The notes beneath the pieces are model-generated. The model saw only the letters and a list, made by a program, of their open reading frames with translations. It made no database searches and was not told the DNA's origin. Below, piece after piece: positions 52,333 to 61,905 of a stretch of DNA of 64,000 bases. The position numbers were made by a program, and so were the translations under genes. Origin of the DNA: Sphingomonas sp. G-3-2-10 (GTDB lineage Bacteria > Pseudomonadota > Alphaproteobacteria > Sphingomonadales > Sphingomonadaceae); contig NZ_JABBFY010000001.1 in assembly GCF_012927115.1 (NCBI RefSeq), forward strand, positions 3,210,588 through 3,274,587, read 5' to 3'. How positions within the stretch are numbered: the stretch's first letter is position 1; the number at the start of each line of letters is the position of its first letter.

Positions 52333-55061
52333 GCCTGCTCCGGATCGGTGGTCGCATCGTTGGTCGCCCGGGCCTCATGCCGCAAGCGTGTTGCCAAGGA
52401 AAGACGAACTCGCTCGACCGCTTCGTCCAGCGTCACGCGCGCGATCGGCGTCGCCGCGGGAAAGGCGCTCAACAGGCGCGAGGGCATCGCCGCCGAGAGA
52501 AGGACGAAGGTGCCCCGATCGTCGGCGCGGCGGATCAGCCGGCCGAATGCCTGTGCCATCCGTGCGCGGACGATGCGGTCGTCATAGGCCGTGCCGCCCC
52601 CCGCCAGCCGCCGCGCCGCATGGAGCACGGTCGGCTTGGGCCAGGGGACGCCTTCCATCACCACCAGCCGCAGCGAATGGCCGGGCACGTCCACCCCGTC
52701 GCGAAGCGCATCGGTGCCGATCAGCGAGGTGCGCGGATCGTCGCGGAAGATATCGACCAAAGTGCCTGTGTCGATGGGATCGACATGCTGGGCCAGCAGC
52801 GGCAGCCCCTCGCGCGCCAGCCGGTCGGCGATGCGCGCGTGCACCGCGCGCAGCCGGCGGATCGCAGTGAACAGCCCCAGCGTCCCGCCCTCCGCCGCGA
52901 CGATCAGCCGGGCATAGGCGTTCGCGAGGGCAGGGAGGTGGCCGCGCTTCACATCGGTGACGATCAGCACTTCGGATTGCTCGCCATAGTCGAACGGGCT
53001 CAGCGCTTCGAACCGGCCGGGCGGGCGCATCAGGTGCGATGCGCCGCTCCGCGCCTCGGCCAGTTCCCAGTCGCCCCCCGCGCGCAGCGTGGCCGAAGTG
53101 ATGACGGCGCCATGTGCGGGCTTGAGCACCGTTTCGGCAAAGGGTTTCGCCGGATCGAGCCAGTGGCGATGCAGGCCGACATCATATTCGCGTCCTTCGA
53201 CGCGATCGACCGCCAGCCAGTCGACATATTCGGAATCCGCCGGCCCGCCGATCCGCGCGATCAGCGCCAGCCACGCGCCAACTGTTTCGGTGCGCCAGCC
53301 GAGCGAGGCGATCGCCCCTTCGATTCGCGCGCGGGCCTGTCCGTCCATCCAGTCGGGCGCTTCGGCGAGCACCGCTTCGAGCCGCCGGCCCAAGGTCACC
53401 ATCGGGCGGAGCAGCGCGTCGAGCGCGGCTCCGGCCGGGCCTGCCGCTTCGACCAGCACCGCGTCCGGTTCGGCCAGTTCGGTTTCCAGCCCGTACCCCG
53501 CGTCGGCCCCGCCTTCGTCACGAGCGAACACCAGTCCGCGCACCGCAGCCAGCAGCGACTCGACCGGACCGAAGGGCTGGCCTTCGCCCATCCGCTGGAG
53601 CCAGCCATCGCCCGGCAGCGCTTGCGCGGCGGTGACAGCGGCCGCGATTGCTTCGCCGCCTTCGCTGTCATAGCTGGCGACGTCACTCAGTCGTGCCGCC
53701 AATCCGCGCCGCCGTCCGCGCGATCCGGATTCGGGGCCGGTGATCCAGCGACGCAACTCGATCGCTTCCTGACCGGTGAGTGCGGCGGAGAACATCGCGT
53801 CGGCAGCGTCGAACAGGTGATGTCCCTCGTCGAACACATATCGCGTCGGCCGCGCGCTGGTTTCGCGCCCCCGCGCCGCGTTGACCATCACCAGCGCATG
53901 GTTGGCGATGACGATATCGGCATCCACACTGGCCCGCGCCGCGCGCTCAATGAAACACTTCCGGTAATGCGGACACCCGGCATAGACGCATTCGCCGCGC
54001 CGGTCGGTCAGCGCGGTCGATCCGTTGCGGCGGAACAGTACCGGCAGCCAGCCGGGCAAGTCGCCCCCGATCATGTCGCCATCGGCGGTATAGGCGGCCC
54101 ATCGCGCCACCAGTTGCGCCAGGATCGCCGCGCGCCCGGCGAAACCGCCCTGCAGCGCATCTTCCAGATTGAGCAGGCACAGATAGTTCTCGCGCCCCTT
54201 GCGGGTCACGATCCGCTTCCTGCGGGTCTCGCCATCGGGAAACAACCGTTCGGTCTCGTGCGACAGCTGGCGTTGCAGCGCCTTGGTGAAGGTCGAGACC
54301 CACACTGCACCATCGGCCTGCGCCGCCCATAGCGAGGCGGGGGCGAGATAGCCCAGCGTCTTGCCGATCCCCGTGCCCGCTTCGGCCAGCATCAGATTGG
54401 GCGAATCGCGCATCTCCCTCGGCGCGAATGCCCGCGCCGCGGCATTGGCATAGTCGCGCTGCCCCTGGCGCTGCTCCGCGCCTTGCCCGGTCAGCTGCGC
54501 CAGCCGTGCCGCGACATCTTCGTCGTGCAGGGTCACCGTGCGCGGGGCAGGGCGGGGCGGCTGCTCGCTCCATTCGGGCAGCTTGGAATAGAGCCAGCGT
54601 TCCGCGCGCTCGGGCTTGTCGAGCCGCTGGGACACCGCCGGACCCCAAGGCCAGCGCAGCCGGAACAGCGATTGCGCCGCGTGCCACGCGCCTTCGCGCT
54701 CGGGCCAGTCGCCGCCGGTGATCGCCAGCAGTGCTTCGGCCGCGTCGCGCAGGAACGGTGCGACTTCGGCATCGCTTGCCGGCGGCGCAAGGCCCGCGGC
54801 GCGCGCCAGCCCCCGGGGCGTCGGCACCATGAAACGGGCGGGACGAAGGAAGGCGAACAGCTCGAGCAGGTCGAGCCCGTTGATCTCGGGATGGCCGAGC
54901 CGTTGGCCGATCAGCGGCGCATTGAGCAGGATCGTCGGCGTATCCGCCGCGATCCGGATCGCTTCGCCACGCCCCACCGCGCGCGTTTCGCCGTCCGGCA
55001 GCGCCACCCATACGCCGCTATGGCTGGCATGGAGCGCGGGGTAGGGGAGGGCGAGGGACAT
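52329..55061 (-). CDS. DinG/XPD-like ATP-dependent DNA helicase
   Basis: 910 residues. Superfamily 2 helicase with an iron-sulfur domain. Walker A is LAEAGTGIGKTLGYLAP, Walker B is YVFDEGHHLFD. A cysteine set (YLCLLNLE, then CVYAGCPHYRKCF) lies between them and probably holds a 4Fe-4S cluster. Motifs V and VI are near LIGTDALRDGVDVPGHSLRL and QAFGRLIRRADDRG. DinG acts on R-loops and G-quadruplexes. The N-terminal 230 residues are extra. The start at 55061 gives the most likely length. Confidence 0.88.
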   Translation of the reverse strand: MSLALPYPALHASHSGVWVALPDGETRAVGRGEAIRIAADTPTILLNAPLIGQRLGHPEINGLDLLELFAFLRPARFMVPTPRGLARAAGLAPPASDAEVAPFLRDAAEALLAITGGDWPEREGAWHAAQSLFRLRWPWGPAVSQRLDKPERAERWLYSKLPEWSEQPPRPAPRTVTLHDEDVAARLAQLTGQGAEQRQGQRDYANAAARAFAPREMRDSPNLMLAEAGTGIGKTLGYLAPASLWAAQADGAVWVSTFTKALQRQLSHETERLFPDGETRRKRIVTRKGRENYLCLLNLEDALQGGFAGRAAILAQLVARWAAYTADGDMIGGDLPGWLPVLFRRNGSTALTDRRGECVYAGCPHYRKCFIERAARASVDADIVIANHALVMVNAARGRETSARPTRYVFDEGHHLFDAADAMFSAALTGQEAIELRRWITGPESGSRGRRRGLAARLSDVASYDSEGGEAIAAAVTAAQALPGDGWLQRMGEGQPFGPVESLLAAVRGLVFARDEGGADAGYGLETELAEPDAVLVEAAGPAGAALDALLRPMVTLGRRLEAVLAEAPDWMDGQARARIEGAIASLGWRTETVGAWLALIARIGGPADSEYVDWLAVDRVEGREYDVGLHRHWLDPAKPFAETVLKPAHGAVITSATLRAGGDWELAEARSGASHLMRPPGRFEALSPFDYGEQSEVLIVTDVKRGHLPALANAYARLIVAAEGGTLGLFTAIRRLRAVHARIADRLAREGLPLLAQHVDPIDTGTLVDIFRDDPRTSLIGTDALRDGVDVPGHSLRLVVMEGVPWPKPTVLHAARRLAGGGTAYDDRIVRARMAQAFGRLIRRADDRGTFVLLSAAMPSRLLSAFPAATPIARVTLDEAVERVRLSLATRLRHEARATNDATTDPEQA

Positions 55062-55128
55062 CCGGGCTATTCTGTACACTTTTCGTTCCGAGTGAATACC
55101 CGGTTCGTGCGGGGTCAGCGCGCGCGGT

Positions 55129-55554
55129 TCAGTCCCAGAAGCGCCACTCGGCATCCTTCAGCGGATTGTCGACTCGCGTCCCGCCTTCGCCAAAGCAGAC
55201 GAAGCGCATTACCTGATCGTTATAGCTGCCTTCGCCCGGCACGCGATATTCGGGAGTCGGCGATGGTTCGCTGACCAATATGTTTCCCTCGGCATCCAGC
55301 GCGGCAAACTCGATCGTCCGGAACAGCTTTTTCGTGCAGTGAAAGCCCATTGTCACGGCGATGTTGTACGCGCCGTTCGCGCGCGGCTGGGCATAGGCGC
55401 TCAACGTCAGCACCGATCTTGTGTCGCCTTCGATCGTGATGGTGCCCGCCTCGACATACATCGCCATGCGATCGGTGCCGTCGATATAATGCCATCGGGG
55501 ATCAGGCGCATTGGTGGCGAACAAGAGCGCGAACATGGCAGGAATTAGCGGCAT
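55129..55554 (-). CDS. Small exported protein with surface-adhesin-E-like fold
   Basis: 141 residues with a likely signal peptide (MPLIPAMFALLFATNA). The mature part has the pattern WHYIDGTDRMAMYVEAGTITIEGDTRSVLTL and VTMGFHCTKKLFRTIEFAALD, with two cysteines (FHC and RFVCFGEGG), resembling the surface-adhesin protein E fold. Function unknown. It is tightly flanked by the helicase and lysS upstream regions. Confidence 0.6.
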   Translation of the reverse strand: MPLIPAMFALLFATNAPDPRWHYIDGTDRMAMYVEAGTITIEGDTRSVLTLSAYAQPRANGAYNIAVTMGFHCTKKLFRTIEFAALDAEGNILVSEPSPTPEYRVPGEGSYNDQVMRFVCFGEGGTRVDNPLKDAEWRFWD

Positions 55555-55715
55555 CGATCTGTCTTTCCCCGGAAAATCTGCGCCTTCGCACTCCGCTCCG
55601 CTGTCCGTAACCCCCGTTCGGGGTAAGCTGCGCCGGTTTCCGTGGCCCCGCGCGGGCGATTGACCGGTCTCTGGCGCTGGCACCCCGCGCCGCTCTTCGC
55701 TAGACGCGCCTCACG

Positions 55716-57293
55716 ATGACCGACAAGCAAGCCCTCCGCGCCGCCGCACTCGAATCCAAGGCCTGGCCTTACGAAGAAGCGCGCAAGCTGCTGAAACGCT
55801 ACCCCGATGGCGCGCCGGAAAAGGGCTATGTGCTGTTCGAGACCGGCTATGGTCCCTCGGGCCTGCCGCATATCGGCACCTTCAACGAAGTGCTGCGCAC
55901 CACGATGGTGCGCCGTGCGTTCGAGGAAATGTCGGATATCCCGACCCGCCTGATCGCGTTCAGCGATGATATGGACGGGCTGCGCAAGGTGCCGGACAAT
56001 GTGCCGAACGGCGACATGCTGGCGCGTTATATCGGCCATCCGCTGACCAGGGTGCCGGATCCGTTCGGCAAGTTCGACAGTTTCGCGGATCATAACAATG
56101 CGATGCTGCGCGATTTCCTGGATCGCTTCGGCTTCGAATATGAATTCGTGTCGTCCACCGACTATTACGGATCGGGCAAGTTCGACGACGCGCTGCGCGG
56201 CGTGCTGCGCAACTATCAGGGCATTATGGACGTGATGCTCCCCACGCTGCGTGCCGAGCGTCAGGCGACCTATTCGCCGGTGCTGCCGGTCAGCCCGAAG
56301 AGCGGCATCGTGTTGCAGGTGCCGATCGAGGTGCTGGACGTGGAGACCGGCATGATCGCCTTCATGGATGAGGGCGAGCGGATCGAGCAGACCATATTGG
56401 GCGGCAAGGCCAAGCTGCAATGGAAGGCCGACTGGGCGATGCGCTGGATCGCGCTTGGCGTCGATTACGAGATGTCGGGCAAGGACCTGATCGATTCGGT
56501 GATCCAGTCGGGCAAGATCGCGCGCGTGCTTGGCGCCCGCCCGCCCGAGGGGTTCAATTACGAACTGTTCCTCGACGCCAAGGGCGAGAAGATCTCGAAG
56601 ACCAAGGGCAACGGCCTCTCGATCGAGCAATGGCTGACCTATGGTCCCGACGAGAGCCTTGCCTTCTACATCTATCGCGAGCCGAAAAAGGCCAAGGCGC
56701 TGCACCTCGGCCTGATCCCGCGCGCGGTGGACGATTACTGGCAGTTCCGCGGCAATTACGGGGCGCAGGAAATCGCCCAGAAGCTCGGCAATCCGGTCCA
56801 CCATATCCATAACGGCCCGCCCCCCGCCGAGACGCTGCCGGTCACCTTCGGCCTGTTGCTCAACCTCGTCGGCGTGATGGGTGAGGCCACGAAGGAACAG
56901 GTCTGGGGCTATCTCGCCAATTACGTGCCCGATGCGACGCCGGAGAAGTGGCCCGCGCTCGACGCGCTGATCGGCTACGCCATCGCCTATGTGCGCGACG
57001 TGGCGGAAAAGCCGGTGCGCCGCGCGCCCGAGGGCGTCGAGGTGCAGGCATTGCAGGATCTCGACGATCAGCTTACCGCGCTCGGCGACGATGCGGATGC
57101 CGAGGCCATCCAGAACATCGTCTATGAGATCGGCAAGGCGCGCTTCGGCAAGGAAGCCCTGCGCGACTGGTTCAAGGCACTGTACGAGACGTTGCTGGGC
57201 AGCTCGCAAGGGCCGCGCATGGGCAGCTTCATCGCGCTTTACGGCGTGGAGAACAGCCGCAAGCTGATCGCAGAGGCTCTGGCGAAAGCCTAG
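55716..57293 (+). CDS. lysS: Lysyl-tRNA synthetase, class I
   Basis: 525 residues. This is the archaeal-type class I enzyme (LysK), common in alphaproteobacteria in place of class II LysS. The HIGH variant is SGLPHIGTFNE near residue 48 and the KMSKS variant is GEKISKTKGNGL near 291. The alpha-helical C-terminal anticodon domain follows. It charges tRNA-Lys. Stop shares a CTAG with the DUF389 gene. The 161 bases upstream carry no obvious leader hairpin. Confidence 0.96.
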   Translation: MTDKQALRAAALESKAWPYEEARKLLKRYPDGAPEKGYVLFETGYGPSGLPHIGTFNEVLRTTMVRRAFEEMSDIPTRLIAFSDDMDGLRKVPDNVPNGDMLARYIGHPLTRVPDPFGKFDSFADHNNAMLRDFLDRFGFEYEFVSSTDYYGSGKFDDALRGVLRNYQGIMDVMLPTLRAERQATYSPVLPVSPKSGIVLQVPIEVLDVETGMIAFMDEGERIEQTILGGKAKLQWKADWAMRWIALGVDYEMSGKDLIDSVIQSGKIARVLGARPPEGFNYELFLDAKGEKISKTKGNGLSIEQWLTYGPDESLAFYIYREPKKAKALHLGLIPRAVDDYWQFRGNYGAQEIAQKLGNPVHHIHNGPPPAETLPVTFGLLLNLVGVMGEATKEQVWGYLANYVPDATPEKWPALDALIGYAIAYVRDVAEKPVRRAPEGVEVQALQDLDDQLTALGDDADAEAIQNIVYEIGKARFGKEALRDWFKALYETLLGSSQGPRMGSFIALYGVENSRKLIAEALAKA

Positions 57294-58750
57294 GGCGTAG
57301 ACCAGCGTAGCCTGAGCGGGCCACTTTCCGCGCCCCGCAATGTCGTGACGCCGGCGCTTTTCAGCGATGCCTCCACCGTGTCGGCCAGTGTCGCCGGGCC
57401 GCTGATCTCGATCGGTTCGCCCCGGCGCACCGCGGCCCAGGCGGCGTCGGCGAGCCCGGTCTTGTCCGGTCCATCCTCACTCACCGTGATTTCACCGAGC
57501 GGCAGTCTTGGCGGTACCAGCATCACCTGCCAGCCTTTCTCGGCTGTGGTGAGGCGGGCTTCGAGCGTACGATAGGCAGTCAGGTTCGCGCCCGGCAATG
57601 GCGTTGCGCGAACATAGGCGCGTCGCTTGGCGGCATCGATCAGCACCTGATCGGGATCGACGCCTGCCATCACCGAAAGCATGTTGGTCAGGCGGACGGT
57701 TACGGCTTCGGCCGATCCGGCCTGACCTTCGGCATTCTTGATCGCGCTGGCCTCGGCTTGGGCCGTGGTCCCGACGCGATACTGGTTGATCTTGACCTCG
57801 ACGGGCTGGTCGAACAGGCGCGTAAGCGCTTCGGCCGTTTCGGCTTGGGCCTGGGGGCGGAGTTCGGGCGTCAGCACCGTGGCGACCACGCGCAAGGGGT
57901 GCGCGGCATAGTCGAGATCGACCTGGCTCAGCCGCGCGTCCGGGCTGAACTGCGCAGCCAGCACGGCGCGTGCCTGGCGCCCGGCGCCGACTTCCCACGC
58001 GATCTGCTTGAGCGACAGGCCGAGCGGCACCGCCAATGCCGCGAAGGATATCAGGGCCAACACGGTCTGGAGCATCGTCTGCTGCGGCGAAAGACTCGTG
58101 CCGAAGCCATAGATGCGCGCCATCAGTGCGGCCGAAAGGGCGATGGTCATCAGGTTGGTGAAGAACAGCAACAGCGCTCCGCCAAACACCGTCCAGTTGG
58201 CGATGGCCAGCCCGAAGCCGACTGTTGCCAGCGGCGGCATCAGCGCCGTCGCGATCGCCGCGCCCACGATCGTGCCCTCCCTGCCTCGAATCATCGCATA
58301 GGCCCCGGCCAGTGCGGAGAAGAGTGCCACGAGCAGGTCGAACAGGTTCGGGCGCGTCCGTGCGGCGATCTCGTCGGTCACATTCTGAAGCGGCGAGAAG
58401 ATTACGATCAACGCGCAGAACAGGACCGCCAGCACGATCCCGCCGAGCAACGCAATCGCGCTCGCCCGGATTTCTCTCGAATCGAAAGTGGCAAGGCCGA
58501 AGCCCAAACCGATGATCGGCCCCATCAGCGGCGAGATCAGCATCGCTCCGATCACCACGGCGGGTGAGGACAGCAACAAACCCAGCATCGCGATGCCGCC
58601 GGACATCAGGATCATGAAAGCGTAGCGCCCGCTCCAATGCCCGTCGTTGCGCACCTTTTCCATCACGCCGACATGGTCGACGGTGCGGACGATGGTGCGG
58701 CGCCACCATCGCCATAGCGGGAAACGGTCGGTGTCGATGCTTGCGTTCAT
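57290..58750 (-). CDS. DUF389-family integral membrane protein
   Basis: 486 residues. The first half has at least six membrane helices with the DUF389 block ILMSGGIAMLGLLLSSPAVVIGAMLISPLMGPIIGLGFG and ALMPPLATVGFGLAIANWTVFGGALLLFFTNL. The C-terminal 230 residues are a soluble region rich in Val and Arg. Function unknown; transport or sensing is only a guess. It faces nhaA across a 69-base gap. Confidence 0.85.
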   Translation of the reverse strand: MNASIDTDRFPLWRWWRRTIVRTVDHVGVMEKVRNDGHWSGRYAFMILMSGGIAMLGLLLSSPAVVIGAMLISPLMGPIIGLGFGLATFDSREIRASAIALLGGIVLAVLFCALIVIFSPLQNVTDEIAARTRPNLFDLLVALFSALAGAYAMIRGREGTIVGAAIATALMPPLATVGFGLAIANWTVFGGALLLFFTNLMTIALSAALMARIYGFGTSLSPQQTMLQTVLALISFAALAVPLGLSLKQIAWEVGAGRQARAVLAAQFSPDARLSQVDLDYAAHPLRVVATVLTPELRPQAQAETAEALTRLFDQPVEVKINQYRVGTTAQAEASAIKNAEGQAGSAEAVTVRLTNMLSVMAGVDPDQVLIDAAKRRAYVRATPLPGANLTAYRTLEARLTTAEKGWQVMLVPPRLPLGEITVSEDGPDKTGLADAAWAAVRRGEPIEISGPATLADTVEASLKSAGVTTLRGAESGPLRLRWSTP

Positions 58751-58819
58751 CGGTGGATCTTAAGGGGTTCTGCACCGCGACTCCAGGCGATAGGAGGTAC
58801 CGGCAGGGAGCAGCAGACC

Positions 58820-59992
58820 ATGACCGCAACTCACAAACGATCGACCGTGTCCCCGCTGCGCGATTTCGTGCAGTCCGAGGCGGCGGGCGGGATCGTGCTG
58901 ATGGTGGCGTCCGCGCTGGCGCTGATCGTCGCCAACTCGCCTTGGGCGGAGATCTATTTCCATACGCTCCATGCCGTCACGGGCCCGGTAATCGCTCCGG
59001 CGCACGGGGCGATGACGGTGCACTTATGGATCAACGATGCGCTGATGGCCGTGTTCTTCCTGCTCGTCGGGCTGGAGATCAAGGGCGAATTCAGCAGCGG
59101 GCGGTTGACGACATGGGAGCAGCGCCGCCTGCCAGTACTGGCCGCCGTGGCGGGAATGGCGGTGCCCGCGATATTCTATCTTGGCATCACGGCGTCGACA
59201 CCGGGCCTGTCGAACGGCTGGGCGATCCCTGCCGCGACCGACATTGCCTTCGCGATGGGGTTGCTCGCGATCCTCGGCAGACGCGCACCGGCTTCGCTCA
59301 AGCTGCTGCTCGTCACCATCGCGATCGTCGACGATATGGGCGCGGTGGCGATCATCGCGCTGGTCTATACCGCGCATCTCGACGTGCCGTCGCTCGGCGC
59401 AGCGGCGCTGGTGCTGGCTGCCATGTTCGCGCTGGCGCGGTTCCACGTGGAACGGCTGACGCCTTATCTGCTGCTGGCGGCCTTGCTGTGGTACTTCGTA
59501 TTCCTGTCGGGCGTACATGCGACGATCGCGGGGGTGGCGGCGGCGATGGCGATCCCCGATGCGCCGCGGCATCGGCTCGAGGCGGTACTGAACCCGCTGG
59601 TTGCCTTCCTCATCGTTCCCCTGTTCGGCTTCGCCAATGCCGGGGTCTCGCTTGGCGGGATGAGCCCTGCGATCCTGCTCGCCCCGCTACCGCTGGGCAT
59701 CGCGCTCGGGCTGTTCGTGGGCAAGCAGATCGGCATCTTCGGCAGTATCTGGCTGGCGGCCAAGACCCGCTTCGCCGCGAAGCCTGCGGGAACGAGCTGG
59801 ATACAAGTCTATGGCATGGCGCTGCTCGCCGGCATCGGCTTCACCATGAGCCTGTTCATCGGCGGCCTCGCTTTTCCGGGACGGCCCGAACTGATCGACG
59901 AAGTGAAGATCGGCGTGCTGGCCGGGTCCCTCCTGTCGGCGCTGGCGGGCTACCTCGTCCTGCGCACGAGCGGGCGGGGCGCTTCAGCGTGA
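58820..59992 (+). CDS. nhaA: Na+/H+ antiporter NhaA
   Basis: 390 residues with 11-12 membrane helices. The essential pair of aspartates is IVDDMGAVAIIAL near residues 170-172, with NDALMAVFFLLVGLEIK and PAATDIAFAMG before it and the conserved Lys in helix X. It expels sodium for protons at alkaline pH. A perfect parS-like palindrome is embedded at 59439-59454. The 3' end overlaps the sterol-desaturase gene by nine bases. Confidence 0.95.
   Translation: MTATHKRSTVSPLRDFVQSEAAGGIVLMVASALALIVANSPWAEIYFHTLHAVTGPVIAPAHGAMTVHLWINDALMAVFFLLVGLEIKGEFSSGRLTTWEQRRLPVLAAVAGMAVPAIFYLGITASTPGLSNGWAIPAATDIAFAMGLLAILGRRAPASLKLLLVTIAIVDDMGAVAIIALVYTAHLDVPSLGAAALVLAAMFALARFHVERLTPYLLLAALLWYFVFLSGVHATIAGVAAAMAIPDAPRHRLEAVLNPLVAFLIVPLFGFANAGVSLGGMSPAILLAPLPLGIALGLFVGKQIGIFGSIWLAAKTRFAAKPAGTSWIQVYGMALLAGIGFTMSLFIGGLAFPGRPELIDEVKIGVLAGSLLSALAGYLVLRTSGRGASA
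59439..59454. other. Distal parS-like site inside nhaA
   Basis: GTTCCACGTGGAAC at 59440-59453 is a perfect 14-base palindrome, the same core as the mnmG-mnmE site. It lies 36 kb from the putative origin and 43.6 kb from the other cluster. Confidence 0.7.
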
Positions 59993-60739
59993 TTCGAACG
60001 GCGATCTGAGCTGGCGCAGCAGATGGTCGGCATGCGCGTCGCTGGCGCTGCCCAGTCCGATCCGCGCGACCGGCTGTAGTTCGCGAAACGTCCCGAACAG
60101 CCGGTCCCACAGCGTCAGCAGCTCGCCATAATTGCTGTCGCACTCGGCGCGGCTGGCCGAATGATGCACCAGATGCAGTCCCGGCGTGACCAGCACGCGA
60201 CCCAGTATCCGCTCGAGCGCCGGAGTGAGCCGCAAATTGGCGTGGCTCCACAGGTTGGCGGTGGCAATCGCTGTTTCGATTGCCGCGACTGCCCAGGGTG
60301 GCGCTCCCAGCACGAGAGCCACGCCGCCCAGGGCTGTAATCATCAGGATCAGTTCGCCCGGATGGTTGCGCAGCGCGGTAGAGAGATCGACTTCTCGATC
60401 GGCATGATGGACCCGGTGAAACCGCCACAGCAACGCGCGGGCATGCACCATCCGGTGGACCCAATAGCCGGTCAGCGTGCGGGCCAGCAGCGTGACGAGG
60501 AGCGCCGCGACTGCGGGAAATGCGACCTGGTTCATCAGCCCGATCCGCTGCGACCCGGCGAAGACGGCCGTCGCCAGCACGCTCACCGGAAGGGCCGCGG
60601 CAATCGCGATGTTGACCGCGCCCAGCAGGAAATTGGTGGCCAGCCGCTGCCCGCTGTCGTCGGTTGCCCGCGCGCGCCAGATCAGTTCGGCGACTGCAAG
60701 CACCGCGAAGGAAATCAGGAAAACCAGCAGCCCGGTCAT
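59984..60739 (-). CDS. Sterol desaturase / fatty-acid-hydroxylase-superfamily membrane protein
   Basis: 251 residues with four to five membrane helices. The di-iron histidine clusters are HRMVHARALLWRFHRVHHADRE, LWSHANLRL and LHLVHHSASRAECDSNYGE. Such enzymes hydroxylate or desaturate lipids, carotenoids or sterols; the substrate is not deducible. It ends nine bases inside nhaA. It is divergent from the small exosortase-substrate gene. Confidence 0.88.
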   Translation of the reverse strand: MTGLLVFLISFAVLAVAELIWRARATDDSGQRLATNFLLGAVNIAIAAALPVSVLATAVFAGSQRIGLMNQVAFPAVAALLVTLLARTLTGYWVHRMVHARALLWRFHRVHHADREVDLSTALRNHPGELILMITALGGVALVLGAPPWAVAAIETAIATANLWSHANLRLTPALERILGRVLVTPGLHLVHHSASRAECDSNYGELLTLWDRLFGTFRELQPVARIGLGSASDAHADHLLRQLRSPFESR

Positions 60740-60821
60740 GCCGTGTCGTGCGCCTCCAGATCGCCTTTACGCTGCGGTAACGATGTGGCAAATTCGCACT
60801 CTAAGCAATTGGGAGATGGAC

Positions 60822-60992
60822 ATGCGCAAATTCGATTTCGGAACGATTGCCATCACTGGCGTCATGCTTGTCGCCGCCACTCCGGCTTTCGCGGGCGTTC
60901 CGCCCAGCCCCGCTCCGGTGGTCGGTCTCGGCCTCGCGGGCATGGCCGCGCTTGCGGTCGGCTATCGCGTGCTGCGCCGCCGCTTCAAGTAA
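60822..60992 (+). CDS. 56-residue signal-peptide-plus-sorting-tail protein (candidate exosortase substrate)
   Basis: The ATG at 60822 follows GGGAG. Residues 1-24 are a signal peptide ending PAFA, and residues 25-56 are GVPPSPAP, a hydrophobic helix (VVGLGLAGMAALAVGYRVL) and RRRFK. A short VP-containing motif, a helix and a basic tail define exosortase sorting signals (PEP-CTERM group). Nothing lies between signal peptide and tail, so cleavage would release only a few residues. The exosortase gene begins 10 bases after its stop. Confidence 0.8.
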   Translation: MRKFDFGTIAITGVMLVAATPAFAGVPPSPAPVVGLGLAGMAALAVGYRVLRRRFK

Positions 60993-61002
60993 ACCCGCGC
61001 CG

Positions 61003-61905
61003 TTGAATATCTCTATCCCGGGGCCGGTCCTGAGCGACCGGCCCCGGCTGTTCGCCTTTTGCGCGGCGCTGGCGGCCGTCAATGGAATGGCCGCGATCAT
61101 TCTCGATTCGATCGGTGCAGGGGGCACGCTGGCGGCGCTGCTCGGGCTTGCCGGCGTCAGCGCGGTCTTCTGGTTCGCGCTTTATGCTGTCGCCACGATT
61201 GCCCGCGAGGGCGCCGGGCCGCGCATTACGCCGACTGACAAGCTGGTTGCGGGTGCGGTCCTGCTGGGCGCGCTGCTACCCTATCCGATGACCGGGTCGA
61301 TCGCGACGCTGATCGCCGCCGCCTATCTCTTCGTCCAGGGCCCGGCCCGCTCGCGCGAACGCCGCATGGCGATCATTCTTCTCGCCGTCACCGGGACCCT
61401 GTTGTGGGGCAGGATTCTGCTGCCGGTATTCGCGCCGCAACTGCTGGGTCTCGATGCCTGGGTAGTCGGTCAGGTCGCCGGCAGCCCGGTGCTGGGCAAT
61501 ACCGTCGCGTTCAGCGGATCGGGCGACCGGTTCGCGATCAGCCCGTCCTGCTCGTCGCTCCACAATATCTCGCTGGCGGTCATCCTGTGGGCGACACTGA
61601 CTCAATTGCTCCGCCTGTCGATCACGCCTCGGCTGATGGCCGTCTGCATCGCCGGTGTCGCAACGATGGCCGGGGTCAATTGTCTCAGGCTCGCGACGAT
61701 CGCCGCGAATCAAAGCGATTTCGAATACTGGCATGTCGGCGCGGGCGCGGGCATGTTCGGATGGCTGGCGCTGATTGCTGGCGGACTGGTGATCGGAGGG
61801 GGCATAATTGTCGCGGGCAGTGATCGTTACGAGCCTCTGGTTCTGCCTGCTGAGCGGTCTGACGCTGGGCTTCAAGGCGCTGGCGACTCGGCCGCAACTG
61901 CCTGA
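61003..61905 (+). CDS. Exosortase family protein
   Basis: About 300 residues from TTG at 61003; no better start is visible, and none has a good ribosome site, so coupling with the upstream gene is likely. Around eight membrane helices. The catalytic triad fits exosortases: Cys183 in ISPSCSSLHN, Arg229 in VNCLRLATIA, His244 in EYWHVGAG. Exosortases cut C-terminal sorting tails at the inner membrane and pass the protein on. This one has its candidate substrate just upstream, marking a dedicated pair. It overlaps the next gene by 98 bases. Confidence 0.85.
   Translation: MNISIPGPVLSDRPRLFAFCAALAAVNGMAAIILDSIGAGGTLAALLGLAGVSAVFWFALYAVATIAREGAGPRITPTDKLVAGAVLLGALLPYPMTGSIATLIAAAYLFVQGPARSRERRMAIILLAVTGTLLWGRILLPVFAPQLLGLDAWVVGQVAGSPVLGNTVAFSGSGDRFAISPSCSSLHNISLAVILWATLTQLLRLSITPRLMAVCIAGVATMAGVNCLRLATIAANQSDFEYWHVGAGAGMFGWLALIAGGLVIGGGIIVAGSDRYEPLVLPAERSDAGLQGAGDSAATA

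Noticed and set aside
55075..55110. Possible LexA box upstream of the DinG-like helicase (two GTTC elements)
   Set aside because: The two GTTC elements are separated by about 14 bases, not 7.
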